A stretch of 25,919 bases of DNA from CAZYTO01 sp964650405. Its GTDB lineage: Bacteria; Acidobacteriota; Thermoanaerobaculia; Gp7-AA8. The stretch is taken from NCBI GenBank assembly GCA_964650405.1, contig CAZYTO010000039.1, positions 1-25,919 of the forward strand, written 5' to 3'. The position numbers and the translations under genes are program-made. Shown here piece after piece: positions 1 through 7,738 of this stretch (position 1 is the first letter of the stretch; every line of letters begins with the position of its first letter). The notes under the pieces are model-generated. The model saw only the letters and a program-made list of their open reading frames with translations. It was not told where the DNA came from and did no database searches.

Positions 1-357
1 GCAGCTCATGAGGATGAGCCGGCTGACCAGCTCGGGCCGGTGCTCGAGAAACGACTGGGCGACGAGCCCTCCGAAGGAGATGCCGAAGACGGCGGCGGTG
101 CCGATGCCCTCGGCGGACAGGACGGCGGCCACGCCACGGGCCACCGTGGCGGGATCGGAGCGCTCGCCGAGGGAGGGGACGATGACGCGGAAGTCGCGGG
201 CGAAGGCGCTGACGAACCACTCCATCGACTCGGCGTTGCCGATGGCGCCGTGAAAGGCCAGCAACGGCTCGCCCTGGCCGGCGGCGATGTACTCGACGGC
301 GCCGTCCGCCGTCCGGAGTGTGCGATGAAGCGGGGGTCCGGCCAATCCTCCGCGCAT
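1..357 (-). CDS. Alpha/beta hydrolase, 3' part cut off by window edge
   Basis: Read on the minus strand from ATG at 357-355, the frame stays open to the window edge (119 residues). The translation has the layout of an alpha/beta-hydrolase N-terminal half: a first strand before the LLAFHGAIGN oxyanion-hole type loop, then the nucleophile elbow GISFGG (Ser nucleophile) followed by LVAQSFLEHRPELVSRLIL, the usual helix and strand after the elbow. The acid and histidine of the triad lie beyond the window. It starts 5 bp after the stop of the upstream glycosyltransferase, so the two are probably co-transcribed. The substrate cannot be told. The family call is firm; the exact start is probable. Confidence 0.82.
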   Translation of the reverse strand, partial: MRGGLAGPPLHRTLRTADGAVEYIAAGQGEPLLAFHGAIGNAESMEWFVSAFARDFRVIVPSLGERSDPATVARGVAAVLSAEGIGTAAVFGISFGGLVAQSFLEHRPELVSRLILMSC

Positions 358-362
358 GGCCG

Positions 363-1271
363 TCACGTTTCCGGCGCGTGCTCGAAGTAGTCGCTCCACA
401 GCACGCCGGCGCTCTCGGCATGCCACCTGCGGCGCTGGAGCCACGGCACGTCGCGCGTGGTGGCGTGCTCGTGATGCAGTACGCGCAGGGCGGGCATGAG
501 GACGACGCGCAGGCCGGCCCGGCGGGTCTGCTCGGCGATGTGGATCTCCTCGCCGTACATCGTGCCGCGATAGGCGAGCGCGCCGCCCCGCTCGAAGAAC
601 TGCCGGTGGACGAGGAAGATCGAGCCGTGCGCGGCATAGATGGCAGCCGGCCCGGCGGCGGGGTGGAGGCGGCCGGTGCCGCGGCCAGTGCCACGTCCGG
701 TGCCACGTCCGAGGTGTCCGCGCACGACATGGCGGAGGCGGACCGACAGCTCGAAGATGGGCATGAAGAGGGCCAGGCGGGAGAGGACAGCGTAGGCGAA
801 CATCATGGCCCGGGGCGGCCGGCGGTGGAGGATGGGATTCTGGCGGGCGCCGTTGGCCAGGCGCACGTCGGGAGCGACGACGCCGAGGCCGTCGTCGATG
901 GGCGCGGCGGCCAGCGTGGTGAAGAAGTCGTCGTCGAGGCGCAGGTCGGTGTTGGCGACGCAGATCCAGTCCGGATGGGGATGCCCCGCGCCGAGCCACT
1001 GCCCGAGGGCCCACGCGCATCCCGGCACGTACCCGAGGTTGCGGCCGGGATCGAGGACGGCGGCGCCGGGGAGGTCGGCCGGCGGAGGCTCTTCGCCGTG
1101 GACGGCAACGCCGTTGTCGGCGGCGCCGTTGTCGACGATGACCACGTCGAGCCGGATGCCTGGCGGGCAGGGCAGGGAGCGTAGGTGCGCGACGAAGGCG
1201 CGGACGCTCGCGGCGTTCCGGTACATGGCAAGCAGAAAACAGACCGAGGCGGTGCCGGGCTCGCGCGCCAT
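363..1271 (-). CDS. Family 2 glycosyltransferase (GT-A fold)
   Basis: The 302-residue protein starts with VCFLLAMYRN, then LDVVIVDNGAADNG, the nucleotide-sugar binding start of GT2 enzymes. It continues with GRNLGYVPGCAWALG, CVANTDLRLDDDFF (the DXD-like region) and, near the C-terminus, GTMYGEEIHIAEQTRRAG, the acceptor/catalytic ED region seen in rhamnosyltransferase-like GT2 proteins. It should move a sugar from a nucleotide donor onto a cell-surface glycan at the cytoplasmic face of the membrane. I chose ATG 1271 rather than the longer frame opening at 1553, because the extra 94 residues are unlike any GT2 start and would cross the divergent promoter region. A -10-like TAACGT lies 5 nt upstream of this ATG. 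A Gly-Arg-Gly-Thr repeat sits in the middle. Donor and acceptor are unknown. Confidence 0.87.
   Translation of the reverse strand: MAREPGTASVCFLLAMYRNAASVRAFVAHLRSLPCPPGIRLDVVIVDNGAADNGVAVHGEEPPPADLPGAAVLDPGRNLGYVPGCAWALGQWLGAGHPHPDWICVANTDLRLDDDFFTTLAAAPIDDGLGVVAPDVRLANGARQNPILHRRPPRAMMFAYAVLSRLALFMPIFELSVRLRHVVRGHLGRGTGRGTGRGTGRLHPAAGPAAIYAAHGSIFLVHRQFFERGGALAYRGTMYGEEIHIAEQTRRAGLRVVLMPALRVLHHEHATTRDVPWLQRRRWHAESAGVLWSDYFEHAPET
673..708. repeat. Three 12-bp tandem repeats inside the glycosyltransferase gene
   Basis: Three adjacent 12-bp units (673-684, 685-696, 697-708) resemble CCGGTGCCACGT. Read on the minus strand in the gene's frame they give a Gly-Arg-Gly-Thr repeat. The unit is a multiple of three, so copy-number change would lengthen or shorten a linker without breaking the frame. 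Confidence 0.75.
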
Positions 1272-1273
1272 CG

Positions 1274-1284
1274 AGGACGTTATG
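1274..1284 (-). promoter_or_regulatory. Candidate -10 box next to the glycosyltransferase start
   Basis: On the minus strand CATAACGT occurs just before the ATG at 1271, giving a TANNNT-type -10 (TAACGT) 5 nt from the start codon. There is no room for a Shine-Dalgarno site between them, so transcription would begin at or very near the start codon. No -35 match is apparent. This is a pattern reading only. Confidence 0.4.
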
Positions 1285-1399
1285 GCATACGGGAGCTGAA
1301 ATCCGCAGCAGCAGCGTGCGAAATCCGTGTGCAGGGCCTCGCAGCGGAATTCACAACTTCGCCTCGCCTTCATGGACGACAGGGGCGGGCCGATTCCCC

Positions 1400-1411
1400 G
1401 ACAATCGCCCC
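1400..1411 (+). promoter_or_regulatory. Candidate -10 box next to the GTG start at 1412
   Basis: GACAAT (1400-1405) is followed by six bases (CGCCCC) and then GTG at 1412. The string is close to the ppk1 start region at 21186-21200 (TAGAAT, CGCTCC, GTG). The match to the -10 consensus is imperfect at the first base. If correct, the small upstream peptide is read from a leaderless mRNA. Confidence 0.35.
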
Positions 1412-1513
1412 GTGCAGCACTACTGGAATTGGCTGCTGGCGCGTTACCTCCTGGGCGGCTCGCTCCTGCTCCTGGCGGCACTGCACGTGGCTCGGGTGAT
1501 GTTCCACGCGTGA
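1412..1513 (+). CDS. Possible 33-residue membrane peptide upstream of the exporter
   Basis: From GTG 1412 the frame encodes 33 residues: a short polar start (QHYWNW), one strongly hydrophobic segment (LLARYLLGGSLLLLAALHVA) and a short tail RVMFHA. The stop TGA (1511-1513) overlaps the GTG start (1510) of the MMPL exporter, the typical layout of translational coupling. It could be a small membrane subunit or a leader peptide whose translation opens the exporter start. I recognise no family. Its case rests on the single clean membrane helix, the GTGA junction and the -10-like box 6 nt upstream; an artefact remains possible. Confidence 0.45.
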   Translation: MQHYWNWLLARYLLGGSLLLLAALHVARVMFHA

Positions 1514-4056
1514 GCCGCCCGGCGCGCTGGAGCGCGGAGAGGCTGGCAGGCATTGCCGTCCATCACTGGCGGCAGACGCTGCTCGTCACCGCCGCGGTGA
1601 TGGTCCTCGGTGTGCTCGCCGCGACACGTCTTCGCCTCGATCCGCAGGTGGTGTCGTTCCTCCCCGCACATCACCGGGCGGTGATCGACTTCCGCCGGAC
1701 GCTCGACGCGCTGGGCACGACGGACCAGCACATCGTGCTCATCGAACTGCCTCCCGGGACCGACGCGTCGGCGTATGAAGACTTCGTCGACGACGTGGCC
1801 CGGCGTTACGAGCACCTGCCCTTCGTAGAGGCGGTGGACGCCCGGATGCCCGACCCGCACGAGCTGGCCGCGCACCTGTTGCCGCAGGCCGTGCTGATGC
1901 TGCGACCGGACGAGGTCGATGCCCTGGCCGGCCTGCTGAGCGACGGGGCGATCCGCGAGTCGATGGCCCGCAACCACCTGCTGCTCTCCACGCCGGAGTC
2001 GACGGCGGCCAAGAGCATCGTGCCGCTCGATCCGCTGAACCTCCGGTCGATCTTCCTGCGGCGCGTGCAGTCGAGCGGCACATCGATCCGCCTCGACCTC
2101 ACCTCGGGGTACCTGCTGTCGTCGGACCACTCGGCGTACCTGGTCGTGGTCCGGCCGCGGTTCGCGGCGCACGACGTCGGCGCCACGCACGTGCTCATGG
2201 CCGCGGTCCGGCACCTCGACGCCGAGGCCCTCGGCGCCTTCCGCCGCACGCATCCCGGCGACCCGCTGCCGCGCATCTCCGAGGCCGGCGCGTATGCCAT
2301 CGATGAAGAGGACGCGCAGCTCATCCGCGGTGACCTGGCCGCGAACGTCGTCGTCTCAATGGCCGGCGTGCTGCTGCTCTTTCTCTTCGCCTTCCGGCGC
2401 GGGGCGGCGGTGCTCTACGCGCTGGGGCCGATGCTGGCAGCCATCGTGGCCACGTTCGGCTTCGCCGCCCTCACCGTGCACACGCTGAGCGCCGCCAGCG
2501 CCGGATTCGCGGCGCTGCTGGCCGGCCTGGGCATCGACTTCATCACCGTGCTCTATCAACGGTTCACCGAGGAGCGGAACCGGGGAGCGGCGGTGGAGGA
2601 CGCCATGCGCACGACCATGCGCACCACCATGCGCGGCGTGGCCGCGGCGGCCATCACCACGGCAGCGACGTTCTACGCCTTCCTGGCCACCGACTTCCGC
2701 GGGATGGCGCAGATGGGCTTCCTGACCGGGACGGGCATCCTCTTCTTCCTGCTGGCGGTGGCCTTCGTGCTGCCGGCGCTGATCGTTGCCATGGAGCGGC
2801 GGCAGGAGCGGCCGGCGCGCCTGCAGTTGCACGCCCTCGGCACGGACCGGCTGATGCGCCTATGCCTCAACCATCCGCGGATGACGATCGCGGTCTGGTG
2901 CGTGGTGACGGTCATTGCCGCCATCGGCGCCACGCGTGTGGAGTTCAACGACGACGCGGCGCGCCTGCGGCCGGCGGGCACGGCGGCCGTCAGCGCCCAG
3001 GAGCGCGCCGGACGCATCTTCGGCCGCAATGCCAACGTGGCCATGCTCGTGGCGGATGGTGCCACGGCCGGCGAAGCCCTGGCCCGGAGCCGGGCGACGC
3101 TGCCGCTGCTCGAGCAACTGGCGCGCACACGGCGCATCGGCGGCTTCGACTCCATCGCCGGCGTGGTGCCGTCGATGCCGCAGCAGGAGCAGGCCCTGGC
3201 CCGGATGCGCCAGCTTCCACCGTCCGCCTTCGATCCGGAGCGCATCGCGCGGACGCTGGCGTCCGCGGCCGCGGAGAACAGCTTCCATGCCGGGGCCTTC
3301 GACGCGTTCACGGCGGCCCTGCGCACGGCCATCTCGGTGCGCGAGCCCATGGACCCCGGCGCGCTCGATGATCCGCTGCTCACGCGGCTCTCGTCGCGTT
3401 TCCTGCGCCGCCACGGCAACGCGTGGTATTCAGTCAGCTACGTCTATCCGCCGGAAGGGGGATGGGCGGACCGGGTGCCGCGGGAGCTGATGGCGATGTC
3501 CGCGCAGGACCCGCACCTCGTCTTCACGGGCGGGAACATCGTCAGCGCCGCCCTGCGCGAGGTGGCACGCTTCGATGCCATGCGCTCCACGCTGCTCGGC
3601 CTGGCGGCGGTCTTCGTGCTCTTCTCGCTCCTGTTCTTCTCCTTTCGCTACGCGCTGCTCTCGTTCGTGCCGTTCGTGGCCGGGGCGGCGGGGATGCTGG
3701 CCATCATGGCCGCGCTGGGGATGGAGCTGAACCTGATCAACATCTTCGCCGGACTGATGATCGTGGGTGTGTCCACGGACTACGCGGTTTACATGCTGCA
3801 GCGCTTCCGCGAGGATCCGGCGTCGTTTCCCTTCGCGGCCATCGAGACGGGTCAGGCGGTAGCCATGGCGGCGCTCACGACGATCGCCGGCTACGGCTCG
3901 TTCGCCATCTCGCACTATCCGGGGCTGCGCTCGGTCGGGTACATCACGACCTTCGGCATCGGGGTGAGCGCGCTGGCGGCCCTCACGCTCCTCCCGGCTC
4001 TGCTGGTGGTCAGACGAGGAACGCCGAGACGGCGGACGCAATCGCCGCACCGATGA
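1510..4056 (+). CDS. MMPL/RND-family exporter (HpnN-like)
   Basis: This is an 848-residue inner-membrane protein with the two-fold RND plan. One N-terminal helix (LLVTAAVMVLGVLAATRL) precedes a large extracytoplasmic domain, followed by a bundle of helices with the MMPL signature region (FAALLAGLGIDFITVLYQRF). The second half repeats the plan: a helix near WCVVTVIAAIGATRV, a second loop domain, and a bundle with INIFAGLMIVGVSTDYAVYM. The acidic residues in GID and STD fit proton-coupled transport. Relatives of this size move lipids such as hopanoids or other envelope lipids; the cargo here is not shown. I chose GTG 1510 because it overlaps the stop of the preceding small frame and begins just ahead of the first helix; the longer frame from 1327 adds a non-homologous looking leader. 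The last 47 bp overlap the convergent PAP2 gene. Confidence 0.88.
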   Translation: MSRPARWSAERLAGIAVHHWRQTLLVTAAVMVLGVLAATRLRLDPQVVSFLPAHHRAVIDFRRTLDALGTTDQHIVLIELPPGTDASAYEDFVDDVARRYEHLPFVEAVDARMPDPHELAAHLLPQAVLMLRPDEVDALAGLLSDGAIRESMARNHLLLSTPESTAAKSIVPLDPLNLRSIFLRRVQSSGTSIRLDLTSGYLLSSDHSAYLVVVRPRFAAHDVGATHVLMAAVRHLDAEALGAFRRTHPGDPLPRISEAGAYAIDEEDAQLIRGDLAANVVVSMAGVLLLFLFAFRRGAAVLYALGPMLAAIVATFGFAALTVHTLSAASAGFAALLAGLGIDFITVLYQRFTEERNRGAAVEDAMRTTMRTTMRGVAAAAITTAATFYAFLATDFRGMAQMGFLTGTGILFFLLAVAFVLPALIVAMERRQERPARLQLHALGTDRLMRLCLNHPRMTIAVWCVVTVIAAIGATRVEFNDDAARLRPAGTAAVSAQERAGRIFGRNANVAMLVADGATAGEALARSRATLPLLEQLARTRRIGGFDSIAGVVPSMPQQEQALARMRQLPPSAFDPERIARTLASAAAENSFHAGAFDAFTAALRTAISVREPMDPGALDDPLLTRLSSRFLRRHGNAWYSVSYVYPPEGGWADRVPRELMAMSAQDPHLVFTGGNIVSAALREVARFDAMRSTLLGLAAVFVLFSLLFFSFRYALLSFVPFVAGAAGMLAIMAALGMELNLINIFAGLMIVGVSTDYAVYMLQRFREDPASFPFAAIETGQAVAMAALTTIAGYGSFAISHYPGLRSVGYITTFGIGVSALAALTLLPALLVVRRGTPRRRTQSPHR

Positions 4057-4603
4057 GGGTGCCGGCCAGGATGTCGGAGACGTAGTGGTGTCCGAGGGCG
4101 ATGCGGGACCAGCTTACCAGGAGGCAGCCGCCGATGACGATGGGCGCGGCCACGGCGGGAGCGGCGAAGACCATGGGGACGCCGAAGGCGGCGGCGGTCA
4201 TGGCATGTCCGCTGGGGAAGGCATGGCGGTCGAGCGGCGCCACGAGCGTGGCCAGGCGGCGGTCGTAGTGGCAGGGGCGGTTGCGCGCCAGGAGCCGCTT
4301 GAGGGGCGGGTAGATGGTGAAGGCCAGGGCCAGGCTCAGCGCCGCCGCGACGATGCAGCGCACGGCGGGCTGGAAGGACGTGAGCAGGAGGAGCGCCGCG
4401 GCGATGGGGTAGAGCCACCCGTTGCCGAGGCGCGTGACGATGCGGGCCAGGGCCGTCAGCCTCCAGCGGCGGGCAAAGGCCACGGTGCGGGCCACGACGT
4501 CGATCTCGGCGCGGTCCGCCGTGATGAACATCCGTTGCGCCGCCGCGCGCAGGCCGAGTGCTTCCGCCCGTTCGAGGTCGGTTGCGGTTTGCGGGAAGTA
4601 CAT
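4010..4603 (-). CDS. PAP2-family membrane phosphatase
   Basis: This 197-residue multi-helix membrane protein carries all three motifs of the type 2 phosphatidic acid phosphatase family: KX6RP (K102 to RP 109-110), PSGH (130-133) and SRX5HX3D (S166, R167, H173, D177). Family members dephosphorylate lipid phosphates such as phosphatidate or undecaprenyl diphosphate on the outer face of the membrane. Recycling of a lipid carrier for surface glycans would suit the neighbouring glycosyltransferase and operon, but the substrate is not shown. The final 47 bp overlap the end of the exporter gene tail to tail. A TANNNT-like box (TACGGT) lies 5 nt before the ATG, with no Shine-Dalgarno site. Confidence 0.9.
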   Translation of the reverse strand: MYFPQTATDLERAEALGLRAAAQRMFITADRAEIDVVARTVAFARRWRLTALARIVTRLGNGWLYPIAAALLLLTSFQPAVRCIVAAALSLALAFTIYPPLKRLLARNRPCHYDRRLATLVAPLDRHAFPSGHAMTAAAFGVPMVFAAPAVAAPIVIGGCLLVSWSRIALGHHYVSDILAGTLIGAAIASAVSAFLV

Positions 4604-4710
4604 GCGTCACCGTAACAAGCGGGCGTGTTTGGCCGATCGCGAGCTACGGGGCGGGAGGGTTAAAGGTGTGGGGAGAGGGTGTAAAGGATGCAAAGGCTGG
4701 GGGTTGGGAA

Positions 4711-4744
4711 GGCTGAAAGGCTGAAAGGCTGAAAGGCTGAAAGG
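4711..4744. repeat. GGCTGAAA tandem repeat, four copies
   Basis: Four perfect 8-bp units GGCTGAAA run from 4711 to 4742 and are followed by GG. The preceding 50 bp are also G/A-rich (GTAAAGGATGCAAAGG). The same core GGCTGAAAGG recurs at 14508-14517 and inverted at 14722-14731, so it is a dispersed low-complexity element of this genome. The 4604-4823 gap holds nothing else I can support as a gene. Confidence 0.8.
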
Positions 4745-4823
4745 AAAACCGCTCCGTCGTTTGCGCACACCGAATTCACGTCGTCTCGTTCCGTTCTCCA
4801 CCGGAGGCCTGATAGAAGCGGGC

Positions 4824-5765
4824 GTGGCTGGCCGGGAACGACTGTTTGCGATTCTTCGTCTTGTCTTTGTATTCGGCGTGCTCTTTCTCGCCAGTCGGGC
4901 TCTGCAGGCGACGCTGACGTCGTATCACTGGAGTGATTTCTTCGCGTATCTCCGGGCCATGCCGCGGGGGCGGATTGCGTTGGCGGTCGTCCTGGCGCTG
5001 GCGGGGTATTTCGTCATGACCGGATACGACACGATCGCGTTCCGCTATATCGACCACTCCCTGCCGTATCCGTGGGTGGCATTTGCCTCCTTCACCGGTT
5101 ACGCCATCAACAACAACCTCGGGCTCTCCGGCGTCGTGGGCGCCTCGCTCCGCTACCGTTTTTACCGGCGCTGGGGCGTGACGGGGGGGAACATCGCCCG
5201 GGTCTTCGTCTTCTGCACGGTCACGTACTGGCTCGGTTTCGTGCTGCTGGGAGGGATCGTCTTTCTTCTGTGGCCGGTCCCGCTGCCGGGGGCATTGCAT
5301 CTGCACTTCGTCTCCGTGCGTGCGTTCGGCGCCGTGCTGCTCATTCCGGCGCTCGCCTACGTCCTGTGGATCATCCTCCGGCGCGAGCCGCTGCGGCTCG
5401 GTCCCTGGCACCTCGAGCTGCCGCGGCGGCCGATCTTCATCGCCCAGTTGCTGATCTCCATGGCCGACTGGATGGTGGCCGGAACCGTGCTGAACACGGT
5501 CCTGCCGCCGCCGTCCTCCGTGCCGTGGCTGTCCGTGCTGTCGATCTTTCTCCTGGCCCAGATCGCCGGGCTGGTCTCGAATGTCCCGGGCGGCCTCGGT
5601 GTGTTCGAAGTGGTGGTTCTGCTCTTCCTGAAACCGCGCATCGCGCCGGCCGCGCTCCTCGGCGCGCTGGTGACCTTCCGCGGGATCTACTTTTTGCTGC
5701 CGCTGGCGATCGCGCTGATTCTGCTGGCGGGGCACGAAGTGCGTGCGCGTTTGATCTCCGCGTAA
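4824..5765 (+). CDS. MprF/YbhN-type integral membrane protein (LPG flippase-like domain)
   Basis: This protein of about 313 residues is nearly all hydrophobic helices. It matches the UPF0104/lysylphosphatidylglycerol synthase transmembrane region by the segments INNNLGLSGVVGASLRYRFY and SNVPGGLGVFEVVVLLFL, both hallmarks of the MprF flippase domain. The soluble aminoacyltransferase domain of full MprF is absent, as in YbhN-type proteins. It probably moves a lipid or lipid-linked sugar across the inner membrane; the substrate is unknown. The start is uncertain. TTG 4761 would add 21 residues of unstructured sequence directly after the GGCTGAAA repeat. GTG 4824, chosen here, begins just before the first helix, but neither start has a well-spaced Shine-Dalgarno site. 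Confidence 0.85.
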   Translation: MAGRERLFAILRLVFVFGVLFLASRALQATLTSYHWSDFFAYLRAMPRGRIALAVVLALAGYFVMTGYDTIAFRYIDHSLPYPWVAFASFTGYAINNNLGLSGVVGASLRYRFYRRWGVTGGNIARVFVFCTVTYWLGFVLLGGIVFLLWPVPLPGALHLHFVSVRAFGAVLLIPALAYVLWIILRREPLRLGPWHLELPRRPIFIAQLLISMADWMVAGTVLNTVLPPPSSVPWLSVLSIFLLAQIAGLVSNVPGGLGVFEVVVLLFLKPRIAPAALLGALVTFRGIYFLLPLAIALILLAGHEVRARLISA

Positions 5766-5854
5766 AGAACCTGCGACACCGGCTCGGCGAAAGCTTTATC
5801 CGGAGCGCACGCCGACTCCACGCGCCCGTCATCGGCGGCCCTCAGGCCGTGCCC

Positions 5855-5876
5855 TATAGTCGATTCAGGGAGTGAC
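5855..5876 (+). promoter_or_regulatory. Candidate promoter and RBS of the eight-gene operon
   Basis: TATAGT (5855-5860) is a good -10 match, followed 6-7 bp later by a purine-rich AGGGAG (5867-5872) 4 bp before ATG 5877. Unlike several genes here, this start has a leader with a plausible Shine-Dalgarno site. No convincing -35 is visible. It is the only such site found ahead of the overlapping gene series. Confidence 0.4.
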
Positions 5877-6923
5877 ATGACGAACAGGACAGCGGACGAA
5901 CGCCCGAGGGTTCTCTTCATCGGCGGCTCACTGAACCAGACCAAGATGATGCTTGCGGTGGCCGGCGCCATGCCGGAGGCGGACGGTTTTTTCACGCCGT
6001 ATTACTGCGACGGGGCGCTGGAAGTGGCGCGCCGGCTGCGGCTGCTGGAGTGGACGGTGGCCGGCTATTCGTGGCGGCAGCACAGCCTGGACCTGCTGCA
6101 CGCACGGGGGATGAAGATCGACTGGGCGGGGCGGAGCGGGCTGTGGGACCTCGTCGTGACCTCGTCCGACCTGATCGTGCCGCAGAACATCCGCGGCGGC
6201 CGCATCGTGCTGGTGCAGGAGGGCATGACCGATCCGGAAGGACTCGGTTTCCGCCTGCGCAGGATGCTGCCGTTTCTCCCGGTGTGGATCGCGGGAACGG
6301 CGGGCACGGGCACGAGCGGCATCTACGACCGCTTCTGCGTGGCCAGCGAGGGATACCGCGACCTCTTTCTCGGCAAGGGCGCGCCTGCGGAGCGGACGGT
6401 AGTGACGGGGATTCCGAACTTCGACGACTGCGCGAGCTACACGCGCAACGACTTCCCCCATCGCGACTACGTGCTGGTCTGCACGTCCGACACGCGGGAG
6501 ACGTTCAAGCGGGACGACCGCAAGGCGTTCCTGCAGAGGTGCGTGGAGATCGCCGCCGGCCGTCCGTTGATCTTCAAGCTGCACCCCAACGAGAACGTCA
6601 CACGCAGTTCACGCGAAATCGAGCTGCATGCGCCCGGCGCGCGGATCTACGCCAGCGGAAGCGCCGAGGAGATGGTCGCGAATTGCACGGCGCTCGTCGT
6701 GCAGTACTCGACGCTCGCCTACGTCGGCCTGGCCCTGGGCAAGGAAGTGTTCGCGTACGCCGACATCGACGTCCTGCGCCGCCTGCTCCCGCTGCAGGGA
6801 GGACAGGCCGCTACAAACATCGCCGCCGTCTGCCGGCAGGTGCTGCGCACGCCGGTGGACGAGCTGCTGGCGGAGCGGGACGGCCCGCGTCCGGTGCTGG
6901 AAGCGGTGGAGATCTCGGCATGA
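5877..6923 (+). CDS. GT-B-like glycosyl/glycerophosphotransferase, first gene of operon
   Basis: This 348-residue soluble protein has two Rossmann-like halves. The N-terminal half starts RVLFIGGSLNQTKMMLAVA and ends in a helix-rich linker. The C-terminal half contains DYVLVCTSDTRETF, RPLIFKLHPNEN and an STLAYVGLALGKEVF stretch. The KLHPNE loop and the S/T-x-A-x-E/G-ALGK-like loop are typical of CDP-glycerol glycerophosphotransferase, polysialyltransferase-like and UDP-GlcNAc 2-epimerase-like GT-B proteins. As the first gene of the series, and with no other transferase in it, it is the natural candidate to attach the activated sugar made by the following genes; that is inference. A hydrolysing 2-epimerase role is the main alternative. 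It ends in an ATGA overlap with the next gene. Confidence 0.7.
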   Translation: MTNRTADERPRVLFIGGSLNQTKMMLAVAGAMPEADGFFTPYYCDGALEVARRLRLLEWTVAGYSWRQHSLDLLHARGMKIDWAGRSGLWDLVVTSSDLIVPQNIRGGRIVLVQEGMTDPEGLGFRLRRMLPFLPVWIAGTAGTGTSGIYDRFCVASEGYRDLFLGKGAPAERTVVTGIPNFDDCASYTRNDFPHRDYVLVCTSDTRETFKRDDRKAFLQRCVEIAAGRPLIFKLHPNENVTRSSREIELHAPGARIYASGSAEEMVANCTALVVQYSTLAYVGLALGKEVFAYADIDVLRRLLPLQGGQAATNIAAVCRQVLRTPVDELLAERDGPRPVLEAVEISA

Positions 6924-7738
6924 ACCTCGTCGCTGTGGTGCAGGCCCGGATGGGATCGACGCGCCTGCCGCGCAAGGTCCTGCTTCCGCTGGCCGGAAAG
7001 CCGCTGCTGGAGCGGCTGATCGAACGGATCATGGCGTCAGATGCCTTCGACGACCTGGTGGTGGCCACGACCACGTCGTCCGACGACGATCCCATCCGCG
7101 AGCTCTGCCGGAAGCAGGGCATCGCCGTCTACTCCGGGCATTCCGCGGACCTGCTCGACCGCCACTACCGGGCCGGCATCACCCGCCGGGCCGACGCCGT
7201 CGCCAAGATCCCGTCGGACTGCCCGCTCATCGATCCGGGCGTCATTGCCCGCGTGGCGAGGGAGTATCGCGGGCTGGCCGCGGGCGCCGGGGTCGACTTC
7301 GTCAGCAACCTCCACCCGGCCTCTTATCCCGACGGCAACGACGTGGAGATCGTGCCAATGGCCGTCCTGGAAACGGCGTGGCGCGAAGCGGTGCGCGACT
7401 TCGAGCGCGAGCATACGACCCCGTTCCTCTGGGAACGGCCGGAGCGGTTCCGCCTGCACAACGTGCGCTGGGAGGCGGGTCGCAACCTGTCGATGAGCCA
7501 CCGCTTCACCATCGACTGTCCGGAGGACTACACCTTCGTCAACACCGTTTACGACGAACTTCACGCGGAGGGTGCCGAGCCGTTCTCGCTGGCCGCCATC
7601 CTCTCGCTGCTCGAGCGACGGCCGGACATCTTTCAACTGAACGCCCACCTGGCCGGCGTCAACTGGTACCGCCACCACCTCGGCGAGCTGCGCACGATCG
7701 GCCGCCACGAGACGGTGGCGGGAGAGGCGAGGCGATGA
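6920..7738 (+). CDS. SpsF-like nucleotidyltransferase (cytidylyltransferase superfamily)
   Basis: This 272-residue protein opens with VAVVQARMGSTRLPRKVLLPL and LAGKPLLERLIERI, the pyrophosphorylase signature of SpsF-type proteins (spore-coat polysaccharide protein F, COG1861), a branch of the acylneuraminate cytidylyltransferase superfamily. Later blocks AKIPSDCPLIDPGVI and FTIDCPEDYTFVNTVY also fit this family (metal and nucleotide contacts; DCP). It should activate an acidic sugar with a nucleotide, most likely CTP by analogy with NeuA. It overlaps both neighbours by 4 bp (ATGA). Next to a NeuB-type synthase it is the expected activation step for an ulosonic acid. The sugar itself cannot be read from sequence. 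Confidence 0.85.
   Translation: MNLVAVVQARMGSTRLPRKVLLPLAGKPLLERLIERIMASDAFDDLVVATTTSSDDDPIRELCRKQGIAVYSGHSADLLDRHYRAGITRRADAVAKIPSDCPLIDPGVIARVAREYRGLAAGAGVDFVSNLHPASYPDGNDVEIVPMAVLETAWREAVRDFEREHTTPFLWERPERFRLHNVRWEAGRNLSMSHRFTIDCPEDYTFVNTVYDELHAEGAEPFSLAAILSLLERRPDIFQLNAHLAGVNWYRHHLGELRTIGRHETVAGEARR

Noticed and set aside
1327..1509. Upstream extension of the exporter to an earlier start
   Set aside because: The added 61 residues are Pro/Gly/Arg-rich and overlap another frame with a clean membrane helix. GTG 1510 begins right before the first family-like segment.
4085..4615. 176-residue plus-strand frame opposite the PAP2 gene
   Set aside because: The minus-strand frame carries all three PAP2 motifs; this one is Gly/Glu/Arg-rich shadow.
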